IMG/VR virus record: IMGVR_UViG_3300025890_000070
Location: 1-32,707 of that record
Reading direction: 5' to 3' (one strand)
Origin: a virus
Length of the DNA stretch: 32,707 bases
Shown here: positions 16,630 through 24,503 of the stretch, one piece after another
Position numbering within the stretch: the stretch's first letter is position 1
Layout of the letters: every line of letters starts with the position of its first letter
Position numbers and translations under genes: made by a program
Notes under the pieces: model-generated
The model's database searches: none
What the model was told of the DNA's origin: nothing
The model's input: the letters and a program-made list of their open reading frames with translations, nothing else

Positions 16630-18474
16630 TTATCGCCATGCGTTGGTGTAGTTTTGTCTTGGCCTACGTTGAACTGGTCGCCTTCTTATCGGCTCATCTG
16701 GTTCAGGCTGCTCAACCTTCTTAGGTTCTGCTGATTTTGCCTGAATCCGTTCAGCAATGCTATTGACATTCGCATTGATTATACTATATGCGGCCCAACT
16801 GTACACCATCGTATCGAGTGCTTCATTCCTCGGACGAATTTGCTGAAAAACACGCTTCTTGTAACCTCTAACAAATTTGGTCACGATCTTCTCAGCCGTT
16901 AGCTGTCTGAAGTATTCATCGTTTAAGGTATCAGAAAAATGCACATAGCCAGCACCTTCTTCTTGAATTCTAAGCCTTGCAAAAATTAAGTCTTTAGCAG
17001 TATCTACGCCGACCGGAAACAATCGGCATTTCACCGTGTTATTCCTTGAAGGCTTGCCAGCAATCGGCCTGCCTTCACCGCCTACACCCTTTATCGCAAA
17101 CACTCTGCGCCCAAAGTTTCTATTGGCGTACTGGTAAACCGTGTTCGTAAAGTGACCGCCTGAGTCAATAGCCGTTGCCCTTACAGCAATTTCACGCCCA
17201 TCTTCGGTTTCAAATGTACGAGATATTTGTGAATCAAGCGCAGTCCAGAGCTGCGGAGTAGAAGGATCGCCATACATAATCTCATGACTAATTACCCATG
17301 ATTCTTCGTCCTTACCAATACCTAAAAAGCTGATCTCTAATCTGTCGTCTTGAACGTCTACGCCAGCGACGATCAGAATCACTTCTTCAGGTACTTTGTT
17401 AAAGTGTTCTTTTCTTTCTATTAGATTCAGCTCATCGACGCTTTCACCCGCGTCCTCCCAAACCTCACCCAAGTAGGTATTTGTCCAAACCTTTAGCTGT
17501 TCAGGGTTTTTCTTGACGGCTAGGAACTCGCGCACACCGTCAGCCAGTGGTGTCCAAGGTGAATACAATCCAGAAATCCTGAATCCTGCGATGCCTTTGA
17601 AGTCTTGACCAGCAGACCATCTGCCGTTTCTGATAGACCAACGTCTATCGGCATCAGACCAAAGCGTTCCGCATTCGTCGCAAAGGTATTGAGCCGTGTC
17701 AGGATCTTCGTCAGTCCACCTAACGCTTGCCCATTTTAATGTCTGCTCATGATCGCAATGCTTGCAAGGCACATAATATTCACGCTGATCAGAATCTTCA
17801 TAAGCGTTTTCAATCCTAGAAATTCCCTTGATTGTTGGCGTGGATACCATGATGATCTTTCGGTTCCAGAATGTAGACGTTCGCTTCTTCCCTAGATTAA
17901 CAGGATCACCTTCTGATCCTGCTGACGCTGGGAATCTATCAACCTCATCTGCAAGTAAAATCCTGATCGGTCTACTGGCTAATCCTGCTGGACTATTAGC
18001 ACCGACCAACGAAAGACTCCCTGACGGAAAGATCTTGTGAAGCGTTGTGTTGCCTGAATCCCTAGCCCTTGGATCTTTGACCTTACCCTGAAGACACGGC
18101 GTAGCTCGAAGCAGACCGTTAGCGATTCGGTCTTTACTAAACGCCTGAGCCATTGATTCAGTCGGCTGAAGCATAAGGATAGGACAAGGATCGTGATCGA
18201 TGTGAAACCCAATGATATTCAGAAGGGCTTCTGACTTACCTAATTGAGCGCCAGCCATGACAACGACTTCTTTTACTTTAGGGTCGGAACAAGCGTCCAT
18301 GATCCCGCGCTGGTATTCTGCGCGTGATGTATACCACTGGCCAGCTTCTGAACTTGATTGGCTGTCTAGCTTCCTGTTTGAATCAGCCCATGAGCTAACC
18401 GTGAACTTCGGCGGCGGCTTCAGTAGCTTCATCCCACTTAACAGGATTGCTTTCGCTTTCGACGGTGTTTCCAT
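16630..18474 (-). CDS. Terminase large subunit, GpA family
   Basis: This 614-residue packaging motor and nuclease has Walker A at 74-81 (AGAQLGKS), Walker B at 171-177 (RILLADE), coupling motif STPT near 211, a four-Cys zinc-like pair (C237xxC240, C265xxC268) and the nuclease aspartate at D373 (GVDVQDDRLE). These define the lambda GpA group, whose members usually cut at cos sites. The C-terminal tail is Pro/Arg-rich. ATG at 18474 gives an unusual 80-base overlap with the small subunit. An internal Met15 (MKLLKPPPKF, at 18432) would shorten the overlap and is a real alternative because neither has a good ribosome site. Confidence 0.95.
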   Translation of the reverse strand: METPSKAKAILLSGMKLLKPPPKFTVSSWADSNRKLDSQSSSEAGQWYTSRAEYQRGIMDACSDPKVKEVVVMAGAQLGKSEALLNIIGFHIDHDPCPILMLQPTESMAQAFSKDRIANGLLRATPCLQGKVKDPRARDSGNTTLHKIFPSGSLSLVGANSPAGLASRPIRILLADEVDRFPASAGSEGDPVNLGKKRTSTFWNRKIIMVSTPTIKGISRIENAYEDSDQREYYVPCKHCDHEQTLKWASVRWTDEDPDTAQYLCDECGTLWSDADRRWSIRNGRWSAGQDFKGIAGFRISGLYSPWTPLADGVREFLAVKKNPEQLKVWTNTYLGEVWEDAGESVDELNLIERKEHFNKVPEEVILIVAGVDVQDDRLEISFLGIGKDEESWVISHEIMYGDPSTPQLWTALDSQISRTFETEDGREIAVRATAIDSGGHFTNTVYQYANRNFGRRVFAIKGVGGEGRPIAGKPSRNNTVKCRLFPVGVDTAKDLIFARLRIQEEGAGYVHFSDTLNDEYFRQLTAEKIVTKFVRGYKKRVFQQIRPRNEALDTMVYSWAAYSIINANVNSIAERIQAKSAEPKKVEQPEPDEPIRRRPVQRRPRQNYTNAWR

Positions 18475-18934
18475 AGCTGGCTAACTCTAATAATGTTTCA
18501 TCTATAAATGATTCAAGAATGTCCATGATTACGTTTGTTTCTGTTTCGTCCCTAATCAATGGCGCTGCTTTTGAAGGGATAGATAAAATCTTTGACTTCA
18601 TATCGGAAAGAATCACTTCCCATTCCTTCGCCACATCTGCGGTGCCAACTAGAACATCATTAAGATGATCTAATTCTATTTGGGCTTTGTCTGCCTGTAT
18701 CCTTACTAACCTAGATTTCTCATTCTGATAATCTAATGGCTGGGCGGTATTGCCAACCATTCTTTCTTGTAAATATCGGATATAACCCTGAACTGCTGGC
18801 GCTAATTCATATCGGTTTCTTTCCGTCTTAGGAATGACACCTTCTTTAACTAACTGCTGAACTCTACGTTCCGTTAAAAGAAGCAGTTTAGAAATGGTGG
18901 TTACTGGATAAGTTGGGTTTCCTGCGTCACTCAT
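18395..18934 (-). CDS. Terminase small subunit, Nu1-like
   Basis: This 179-residue DNA-recognition subunit of the packaging motor has an N-terminal winged-HTH region (VTTISKLLLLTERRVQQLVKE) that resembles the Nu1/MerR-type domain, followed by a helical oligomerisation region with LVRIQADKAQIELDHLND, common to this family. It lies directly upstream of the large subunit and overlaps the stop of the methyltransferase gene by 8 bases. In Nu1 proteins this domain binds cos-flanking sites; here the best noncoding candidate is 20127-20254. Confidence 0.88.
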   Translation of the reverse strand: MSDAGNPTYPVTTISKLLLLTERRVQQLVKEGVIPKTERNRYELAPAVQGYIRYLQERMVGNTAQPLDYQNEKSRLVRIQADKAQIELDHLNDVLVGTADVAKEWEVILSDMKSKILSIPSKAAPLIRDETETNVIMDILESFIDETLLELASYGNTVESESNPVKWDEATEAAAEVHG

Positions 18935-20126
18935 CAGACACCTTCAGATCATTAAACTTTCTGCCGTCTTCGTGAATCGCTTCTTTGCCAGTGAAGTCTT
19001 GCCAGCGATTTATTATTACGTCACAGTATTTAGGATCTAGTTCCATCATAAAGCAGTTACGATGGTTTTTTTCGCAAGAAATTAAAGTTGATCCTGATCC
19101 TCCAAATGCATCGTAGACATTTTTTTTGTTCAATTGGTCTATCATCGCCATACCTATAAGCTCAACTGGCTTCATGGTGGGGTGCACTGTATTGCGCTGA
19201 CGCTTCATCTTCCAGATGTCACCCCGCAGGGTTTTATGGCCTCCAAAATCTCCGTAATACCAGATTATTTCGTGCTGTTTGAAATACTTATCTAAATGCT
19301 GTGCGGGATTCACCTTGTCCCATACAATCATAGCTTTGGGGGATCTGGCTATGCCTTCTAAAGCCTGACGAAAAAGGTGCGCGTATTGCCAAGAACAGCA
19401 AACATACATTGTCTCGCATCCCATGATTGAGTCTTGGAGAAACTGCACAAAATCATCGTCTGCCATTTTATCGTTAGCAATTTTATTGCGCTTGTCGCTT
19501 ACACCCTGATAATCGATGTTGTATGGGGGATCAGTGAACACCATGTCAGCCTTCTGCCCATCCATTAGATTATCGACTGCATCAATGCTAGTAGAGTCAC
19601 CACACATCAATCTGTGATTACCAAGTATCCAAACATCACCTTCAACCGTGACAGGATCTTCAGGCACTTCAGGAACATCGTCTTCATCTGTCAGTCCATC
19701 AATTTGTTCAGGAATTAACAGTTTGCTTAACTCATCATCATCGAAACCAGTTAGCGATAAATCAAATCCGTCTTCGTTTAATTGACCTAGCTCTAATCGT
19801 AAAAGCTCATCATCCCAGCCAGCATTCAGCGCCAGCTTGTTATCTGCAATGATATAAGCCTTTTTCTGAAAGTCGTTTAAATGGTCTAACCTGATGCAAG
19901 GCACTTCGGTTAAGCCAAGACGCATCGCCGCCTTCATTCTTCCGTGGCCAGCTATTATCATGTTGTCTTTATCAACCAAAACAGGATTGGTAAACCCGAA
20001 CTCTTTTATGCTTGCAGCTACCTGTGCGACTTGCTCATCGGAGTGTGATCGGCTGTTGTTTGCATATGGAACCAACCCTTCAATCGGAAGCATTTCAATT
20101 GCTGGTAATGATTTCTTCTTTGCCAT
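18927..20126 (-). CDS. ParB-like domain fused to DNA methyltransferase (beta class)
   Basis: This 399-residue fusion has a ParB/Srx-like domain at residues 5-135 with the motif GHGR (60-63), then a site-specific DNA methyltransferase with DPPY at 199-202 and the AdoMet loop FGGSGS at 341-346. DPPY before the FxGxG-type loop is the beta arrangement, which methylates exocyclic amino groups (N6-adenine or N4-cytosine). No cognate restriction enzyme is near, so it is an orphan enzyme that may protect phage DNA or mark packaging or replication. The ParB part can hydrolyse CTP in true ParB or act as nuclease in relatives; which applies here is not visible. It is placed directly before terminase, so it may act on DNA at the packaging site. 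Confidence 0.93.
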   Translation of the reverse strand: MAKKKSLPAIEMLPIEGLVPYANNSRSHSDEQVAQVAASIKEFGFTNPVLVDKDNMIIAGHGRMKAAMRLGLTEVPCIRLDHLNDFQKKAYIIADNKLALNAGWDDELLRLELGQLNEDGFDLSLTGFDDDELSKLLIPEQIDGLTDEDDVPEVPEDPVTVEGDVWILGNHRLMCGDSTSIDAVDNLMDGQKADMVFTDPPYNIDYQGVSDKRNKIANDKMADDDFVQFLQDSIMGCETMYVCCSWQYAHLFRQALEGIARSPKAMIVWDKVNPAQHLDKYFKQHEIIWYYGDFGGHKTLRGDIWKMKRQRNTVHPTMKPVELIGMAMIDQLNKKNVYDAFGGSGSTLISCEKNHRNCFMMELDPKYCDVIINRWQDFTGKEAIHEDGRKFNDLKVSDE

Positions 20127-20254
20127 GATTTCCCTGTGTCAACGAAACGAATGATTTATTTCTGTCGCTAGGCGAAAGCTGCGCTCGCGAATAACCCATG
20201 ACGGGAAGGGCCAGACAGTACCTTTGTAGGCCCCCCAGTGCCGATTTAACGCAT
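20127..20254 (-). other. Noncoding stretch upstream of packaging genes; candidate cos region
   Basis: About 128 bases with no gene, GC-rich and with inverted repeats. On the coding strand GGGCC pairs with GGCCC around an inner TAC-AAAG-GTA hairpin, and GCGAGCGC faces GCTTTCGC across one base. GpA/Nu1-type terminases cut at such structured sites just upstream of their own genes (in lambda, cos then nu1). Only the ParB-methyltransferase gene stands between. No cut site can be assigned from sequence alone. Confidence 0.4.
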
Positions 20255-20422
20255 TTATGGGCATTTGGGCTTCAGATCACGGAAGTCCGGCCAGTAGCCA
20301 CCACAGACGTTCTGTGTGTACTCCTGACTGATCTGCTCTTGATGTTCGAAGTCTTGGTTGCCTACGATGCCGATCAAAGCAATGATCGCGATGGTCAATA
20401 GAATCTTTTGCAGTCTGTTCAT
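20255..20422 (-). CDS. Small secreted or membrane-anchored Cys-containing protein
   Basis: This 55-residue protein starts at ATG 20422, picked because AAGGAG lies 6 bases upstream. A hydrophobic N-terminal segment (residues 5-20, KILLTIAIIALIGIVG) acts as signal or anchor, and a short exported part ends with YTQNVCGGYWPDFRDLKPKCP. The two cysteines may pair in the periplasm. Tiny proteins with this anchor-plus-Cys tail are frequent in phages; no function is known. It might interfere with the envelope or superinfection. Confidence 0.7.
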   Translation of the reverse strand: MNRLQKILLTIAIIALIGIVGNQDFEHQEQISQEYTQNVCGGYWPDFRDLKPKCP

Positions 20423-20479
20423 AATCTTCTCCTTGGTCATCATTATCATTGATTCCCTTATGCCAGTCAACTGTTCTAT

Positions 20480-21151
20480 TTATTTGGGATCATTGATAGC
20501 TTTGACCAAATGTTTAATGAATCTTTTTTCAAAGCCATGCTTGGATGAAAATACATAGGAATTAACTATCTTCTCAAAAGGAAACAACGGCTGATATTGC
20601 GCGTCCTTCTCATATGCTGCGACCATGCGGATCTTCTGCCCACCCTTCTTGGTCTTACGTCCATATCGTTCCCATATCCCTTCGCTGTACTTCTTAGCAC
20701 CCTTGGGACTACCTGAGAAGAACTTGGATTTGTCCTGCATCATCTCGTCCAAAGCGCCCTTCTTGAAGTTGCCGAAGGTATCAAGATATCTTTTAGAATG
20801 CTTGGTTGGGACTTTCAACGCTCGCTTTTTAGGCAACCTTGTCCCACCAAACACTTGGAACTTCATGTAGTCAGCTCGACTATCATCCCAATATACTGTA
20901 GCCGTTAGACTGCGTTTAGATGACTTATCGTAGAAGAAATTCTTCTGTGTGAATTTAGTTGCACCTTTGCCTGTTTTCTTATCAAACTTCTTAGCGGTTG
21001 CTCTTCCTAAAACACCTGTCTTTTTAGTTTTAGTCAGATCTTTCGCCAAATCGTTTAGCGTCTGACTGGTAGCAAACGGGATCTGTTTCTTCTGTGTTCT
21101 GCTTAGGCCTTTAGTGACTGCCTTGATGTTGTTGCGTAAATCAATCTTCAT
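20480..21151 (-). CDS. Tail-completion-like (gpZ-type) basic protein, out of place
   Basis: This protein of 223 residues starts at ATG 21151, chosen for GGAG seven bases upstream. It begins MKIDLRNNIKAVTKGLSRTQ, continues QIPFATSQTLNDLAKDL, and has a body with LTATVYWDDSRADYMKFQVFGG, RALKVPTKHSKRYLDTFGN and a strongly basic GRKTKKGGQK loop, then FPFEKIVNSYVFSSKHGFEKRF. This N-terminal helix and beta core recall minor tail/tail-completion Z-like proteins, which help attach tails. In lambda Z lies between FII and U; here it lies in the early/packaging border, far from the tail genes. Assignment moderate. Confidence 0.55.
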   Translation of the reverse strand: MKIDLRNNIKAVTKGLSRTQKKQIPFATSQTLNDLAKDLTKTKKTGVLGRATAKKFDKKTGKGATKFTQKNFFYDKSSKRSLTATVYWDDSRADYMKFQVFGGTRLPKKRALKVPTKHSKRYLDTFGNFKKGALDEMMQDKSKFFSGSPKGAKKYSEGIWERYGRKTKKGGQKIRMVAAYEKDAQYQPLFPFEKIVNSYVFSSKHGFEKRFIKHLVKAINDPK

Positions 21152-21398
21152 CTTCGATCTCCAGTATTTCATTGACGACATCATGAGCCGCCATGTACAG
21201 GCACCCAACCTGAGCCAGCAGATGCTGATGATCTAAAGACTTAATGCCTGATTCAAGAAGATCCCATTCCACATACTCGTCATCTTCACGCTGAACGACC
21301 ATCTCAATGTATGTGATCTTTCCCTGTTGGATTTCCTTCTGCAAATCCTGAATGAACTTTAAAAGTTCTGTCTGATGCAGTTGTGTAATGTCGGTCAT
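21141..21398 (-). CDS. Small acidic helical protein
   Basis: This 85-residue protein starts at an ATG preceded by AAGG. It has a Gln-rich helical N-terminus (LHQTELLKFIQDLQKEIQQG), a short strand (ITYIEMVVQREDDEYVEW) and a C-terminal helix that ends acidic (EILEIEDED). No family recognised. It overlaps both neighbours: the C-terminal frame of the membrane protein upstream (95 bases) and the start of the next gene (11 bases). Confidence 0.6.
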   Translation of the reverse strand: MTDITQLHQTELLKFIQDLQKEIQQGKITYIEMVVQREDDEYVEWDLLESGIKSLDHQHLLAQVGCLYMAAHDVVNEILEIEDED

Positions 21399-21534
21399 TG
21401 GCCTTATCTCTGAACGTGTTGGTCATCCATCCTATGAGGAATAATACCACGAAGAACGGGAACACCAAGACGGCAGTGATCGTGAACAGGATACAAGAGG
21501 CTTGATATAGGTAAGAGTTAAACATCTTCTTCAT
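21304..21534 (-). CDS. Small membrane protein
   Basis: Up to 76 residues, with a start at 21534 or Met4 at 21525. A long hydrophobic segment covers about residues 10-36 (SCILFTITAVLVFPFFVVLFL), followed by a basic tail (NTFRDKANDRHY). The tail overlaps the next gene by 95 bases, which is unusual for this compact genome; either the tail is tolerated or only the membrane part matters. Function unknown; membrane location is clear from composition. Confidence 0.5.
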   Translation of the reverse strand: MKKMFNSYLYQASCILFTITAVLVFPFFVVLFLIGWMTNTFRDKANDRHYTTASDRTFKVHSGFAEGNPTGKDHIH

Positions 21535-21673
21535 ACGTCCAGTCGCAAGCAGTGCATTCTTGTCTGGGATACATGCCCAACACTTCTACGGTTAATTCAC
21601 CGCATAAAGGGCATGTGGTTTCATTCCAAGGCGCATTAGGATCTGTCCATGCTCCAGCAGGGTAGTTGCTCAT
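21518..21673 (-). CDS. Small zinc-ribbon protein
   Basis: This 51-residue protein starts at ATG 21673 (ATGA overlap with the previous gene) and ends TAA at 21518. Two CxxC knuckles, CPLC at 21-24 and CTAC at 40-43, make a minimal zinc ribbon with an acidic end (YEEDV). It starts MSNYPAGAWTDPNAPWNETT. Such stand-alone ribbons in phages may bind nucleic acid or a host polymerase; nothing here decides. Confidence 0.75.
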   Translation of the reverse strand: MSNYPAGAWTDPNAPWNETTCPLCGELTVEVLGMYPRQECTACDWTYEEDV

Positions 21674-21822
21674 TGTTCCTCCGCTTGTAGCTTATCCAAC
21701 AGGCTTAAAACGTCAGGGATAACTTGCTTGTGGTATTCGTCCACATAGTCAGGGCCATAGTAGTCCATGACTTTAACCAGCGTCATCCACGCCAGCAACA
21801 TTTCTTTTTTAGTTGGTTGCAC
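21670..21822 (-). CDS. Small helical protein
   Basis: This 50-residue protein starts at GTG 21822, chosen because GGAG lies seven bases upstream; a longer TTG frame has no such signal. It begins with Val-Gln-Pro-Thr-Lys-Lys (initiator Met replaces Val), followed by MLLAWMTLVKVMDYYGPDYV and DVLSLLDKLQAEEQ. Mostly helical, no recognised family. It is coupled by overlap to the genes on both sides (14 and 4 bases). Confidence 0.65.
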   Translation of the reverse strand: MQPTKKEMLLAWMTLVKVMDYYGPDYVDEYHKQVIPDVLSLLDKLQAEEQ

Positions 21823-22027
21823 CTTTCTTCTCCAAGTCAGTGATGATGTTTTTTGCAGTTCGCCAGTTGATACCAAATCTATACTTTATCCTGTTGGTAT
21901 TCCAGCCCAAAGCAACACGTTTAGCGATCTCAGATTCTAGCTCTGCGCGTGTTGCACAATTCCCGCTCGTCAACGGCCTTCCCTTCTTCATGGGACGCGT
22001 TGATTGTGGATGTCTAACCCAGTTCAT
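21809..22027 (-). CDS. Small HTH-like DNA-binding protein
   Basis: This 72-residue protein starts MNWVRHPQSTRPMKKGRPLT and holds a helix-turn-helix-like stretch, AELESEIAKRVALGWNTNRI followed by KYRFGINWRTAKNII. The pattern (helix, Gly-turn, WRTAKNII recognition helix) resembles small phage regulators or transposase-like HTH units. The ATG overlaps the stop of the CHC2 gene. Target unknown. Confidence 0.65.
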   Translation of the reverse strand: MNWVRHPQSTRPMKKGRPLTSGNCATRAELESEIAKRVALGWNTNRIKYRFGINWRTAKNIITDLEKKGATN

Positions 22028-22404
22028 CAGCCCACCTGTAAAAGTTTAATTCTTTCTTTCGCCAATCGGTATCGCTTGAAATCGTTGTGCGTTATCCGAC
22101 TACCCTTGGCCTTTTCTTGTTCAAATATCTCAATGAAGTAAACGTCTTCCTTCGCTGCTTCTATGACCTTTTGGGGTATAGCCTGACGCTTAGAGTCTCG
22201 GAATAAAACACTCGACGGTAAGCCTAGCGCCTGAACGACTTCTTGACCGTTTGCCTGACAAGCGAAACAATGAATAAGCACTTTCCCGTCTTCTTCCTTC
22301 ATCGTCATGCTTGGGTTCGTGTCATTGTGAACGGGACAACACGCTACCCACCGTTCACCCCGTTTTGATACTTTTTCCAGTTTAGGAAGAATGTCTCTTA
22401 ACAC
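22027..22404 (-). CDS. CHC2 zinc-finger (primase zinc domain) protein
   Basis: This 125-residue protein carries the DnaG-type zinc site: C23-P-V-H26 and C46-F-A-C49, with GERWVACCPVHNDTNPSM and the beta strand KVLIHCFACQANG. In full primases this module reads the template before an RNA polymerase (TOPRIM) domain; here nothing follows but about 60 helical, charged residues. It lies directly after the helicase gene with a 23-base overlap. It may guide host primase or load the helicase, or be a primase remnant. Confidence 0.85.
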   Translation of the reverse strand: MLRDILPKLEKVSKRGERWVACCPVHNDTNPSMTMKEEDGKVLIHCFACQANGQEVVQALGLPSSVLFRDSKRQAIPQKVIEAAKEDVYFIEIFEQEKAKGSRITHNDFKRYRLAKERIKLLQVG

Positions 22405-23857
22405 CTTTGGCCCTTCTTATGTTGATGTGTGTGATGTGATCCTTTACTTCTGTTGAAACGTGGATCGTCGTTTGCGGATCTATCTTGTTGGGCCAGACAC
22501 CGAACTTCGACCTGTAGGCCCATGATGCCCATCCGTCCTTGTAGCCTTTCTGACGTGCGTAAAACTTGAACTCACCTAGCCACCGTGATTTTTCTTCTGC
22601 GCTGAAATTCCTGTTGGCCTTCTTCAGTTCTTTTAAGACCTGATCATCTGACTTCAGAATTTCTTTCGGTGGTCTTTGATACCCGCAGACACATCGTATC
22701 AAAAAATGCTGGAAACATTGTGGGCAAACTGACAGATCTGGCTCTTTCTTTTCTTTGGTCAGAATCCGCTCGTCGTATTTCTTCTCACCGTCATCCAAAG
22801 TATCGGGAACTATCGTCTCCGCGAATCCATGCTTTTGGACGTTACCTGAATGATCAAGATAAACGGCTTCTACCTTGTTGGGATGCGTTCGCATGATCCG
22901 ACCGGCCCTTTGGACGTAGGTGATCAAAGACTTAGTTGGGAAACAGTCGATCAGCGTCTGAACTTGGGGCGCGTCATATCCGGTATTTAACAATCGTGAA
23001 CATGAAAGAATCTGGAAGTCACCTTCATCATGTGACTCATACAGGCTCTGACGTTCGTCCTGCTCCATGTAGCCATCAATATGCTCTGCGGTGAATCCTT
23101 GTTCCCTAAACATCTCTACCAGCTTCTGACTGTGCTTGATCGACGGGCTGAAGGCTATGGTTTGACCCTTGCCGAATCGCTTAAAGTTTTCAATGATATC
23201 ACCAACCAGCTTTTCGTCAGACTCAATCGCTGATGCTAATGACTTAGGATCAAAGTCAGTTCCACCCGTACCGATTCGTTTCTTCTTCACACCCTTCAGG
23301 TTCGCGTGATGACCACCGTAGTATTTGACCGGACATAAATACCCCTGATCTAGCAATTGTTCTGGCGTGATAGGAACGATCAAATCAGAATAAAACTTTC
23401 CTAACCCTTTAGAATATGGCGTAGCACTAAGACCGATGAAGATCGACTTGCTGTAGTTGTCCATCAGCTCAGTGGTTGTCTGGTAATGGGTGTGGCACTC
23501 ATCAACAACTGCGACATGAAACAAGGGCTTGTAGCGCCTTCTAGCCAGCGTCTGGATCGATGCTATCTGAATCTGTGCATTCGGATTGGTTCGCCAGTGA
23601 TCGGACTGCATGACCCCGACCTTGATCCCTGCTCGATCAAATTCTTCTAGTGCTTGATCGACCAGCTTTACTCGGTCACAAATAAAGATGCCCATCTTGC
23701 CGTTCTTGGCTACGTTCTTCAGTATCTCAACTGCGACCCTAGTCTTTCCAAAGCTACAAGGCGCAGCTAAAACAGATCTGGTATTTCCTTTCCTGATCGA
23801 TTGTCTTAGCTGGTTCATCGCCTTGTCTTGATGCGGCCTTAACATCCTAAATCCCAT
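22382..23857 (-). CDS. SF2 DEAD/DEAH-type helicase
   Basis: This 491-residue ATPase has motif I APCSFGKT at 32-39, motif Ia LVDQALEEF near 65-73, motif II DECH at 119-122, motif III SATP at 144-147, and motif VI QRAGR at 316-320. A short Cys pair set (C378, C381, C389, C391) may bind zinc, and a C-terminal part (HFSAEEKSRWLGEF-like, NFSAEEKSRWLG) is typical for phage RadD/T-restriction-like helicases. In this phage it is the only helicase, so it likely unwinds DNA for replication or recombination with the zinc protein next to it. The start could also be Met5. Confidence 0.93.
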   Translation of the reverse strand: MGFRMLRPHQDKAMNQLRQSIRKGNTRSVLAAPCSFGKTRVAVEILKNVAKNGKMGIFICDRVKLVDQALEEFDRAGIKVGVMQSDHWRTNPNAQIQIASIQTLARRRYKPLFHVAVVDECHTHYQTTTELMDNYSKSIFIGLSATPYSKGLGKFYSDLIVPITPEQLLDQGYLCPVKYYGGHHANLKGVKKKRIGTGGTDFDPKSLASAIESDEKLVGDIIENFKRFGKGQTIAFSPSIKHSQKLVEMFREQGFTAEHIDGYMEQDERQSLYESHDEGDFQILSCSRLLNTGYDAPQVQTLIDCFPTKSLITYVQRAGRIMRTHPNKVEAVYLDHSGNVQKHGFAETIVPDTLDDGEKKYDERILTKEKKEPDLSVCPQCFQHFLIRCVCGYQRPPKEILKSDDQVLKELKKANRNFSAEEKSRWLGEFKFYARQKGYKDGWASWAYRSKFGVWPNKIDPQTTIHVSTEVKDHITHINIRRAKGVKRHSS

Positions 23858-24045
23858 CTTAGGATTTGTGTAGCGTGTTCTTCACCGATAGCATTCTTAA
23901 TGCCTTCGTCTAGGCACATGGCCCCGCCGGTTATGATGTAATTAACAACGAACTCTTTAATCAATTCGCCATCGCCCATGTCATCGATGTACGCTTTCAT
24001 GACTTCAGAATCTATTTCTAAGGTGCAATCTACTTTGACTTTCAT
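23839..24045 (-). CDS. Small conserved-looking protein of unknown function
   Basis: This 68-residue acidic protein starts at ATG 24045, three bases after GGGGAGAAG, a strong ribosome site. It begins MKVKVDCTLEIDSEVMKAYI, continues EFVVNYIITGGAMCLDEGIK and ends ATQILRWDLGC. One helical and one beta element are likely. It overlaps the helicase start by 19 bases. No family recognised. Confidence 0.75.
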   Translation of the reverse strand: MKVKVDCTLEIDSEVMKAYIDDMGDGELIKEFVVNYIITGGAMCLDEGIKNAIGEEHATQILRWDLGC

Positions 24046-24063
24046 CTTCTCCCCTTGGGCGGC

Positions 24064-24426
24064 TTACGCCGCCTCGCTTATGTTAAGAGTCTCAAAGCCG
24101 CATCCTGCTACTAGAAAGAACTCGCCGTTCATTTCCAAGATGTCACCGATAGACAAGCTGTGCATTCTTGAGTGCTTTTCTACCAGCTCAGGATTTTGCC
24201 AAAGGTTTGTGAGGTGATATACCTCGTCCAGATCATCGGAATCTACGGTGGCAACGTGAGCGTAAGCATGAAACCATTTTGCTGCATCGTAGCTGCCTTC
24301 TTCGACCTTCCAGCTACAACCCTTGTCGGCGTAAGCGGTGATCTTTTCTGAAGCCAACCAACCGTCTTTGTTTAAAAGAGCTTCGTCGGCTTGCGTTAGG
24401 TGAAACTGGTAAACTTTAACTGTCAT
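24064..24426 (-). CDS. Conserved hypothetical protein behind a strong promoter
   Basis: This 120-residue protein has GGAG seven bases before ATG and a good sigma-70 promoter just upstream. It starts MTVKVYQFHLTQADEALLNK; the end SLSIGDILEMNGEFFLVAGCGFE follows a pattern (S-x-G-D-x...G-F) seen in small proteins of plasmids and phages with a YodL-like or similar domain. WFHAYAHVATVDSDDLDEVYHLTN is a well-conserved-looking core. Function unknown; its own promoter suggests it is needed in quantity. Confidence 0.75.
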   Translation of the reverse strand: MTVKVYQFHLTQADEALLNKDGWLASEKITAYADKGCSWKVEEGSYDAAKWFHAYAHVATVDSDDLDEVYHLTNLWQNPELVEKHSRMHSLSIGDILEMNGEFFLVAGCGFETLNISEAA

Positions 24427-24459
24427 TGTGTTGCTCCGTTTGCGTTGTTGTTGATACCC

Positions 24460-24487
24460 ATTCTAATGATCACAACATCTAAGTCAA
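24460..24487 (-). promoter_or_regulatory. Sigma-70-like promoter for 24064-24426 and downstream genes
   Basis: On the coding strand TTGACT (24487-24482), a 16-base spacer, and TAGAAT (24465-24460) match the -35 and -10 consensus at 5 of 6 each. It lies in a 77-base noncoding gap, 34 bases before the ATG. The 12-mer TTTTGTTTACTT just upstream (24491-24502, plus strand) recurs in the early control region near 29.2 kb. Confidence 0.75.
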
Positions 24488-24503
24488 CACTTTTGTTTAC
24501 TTT

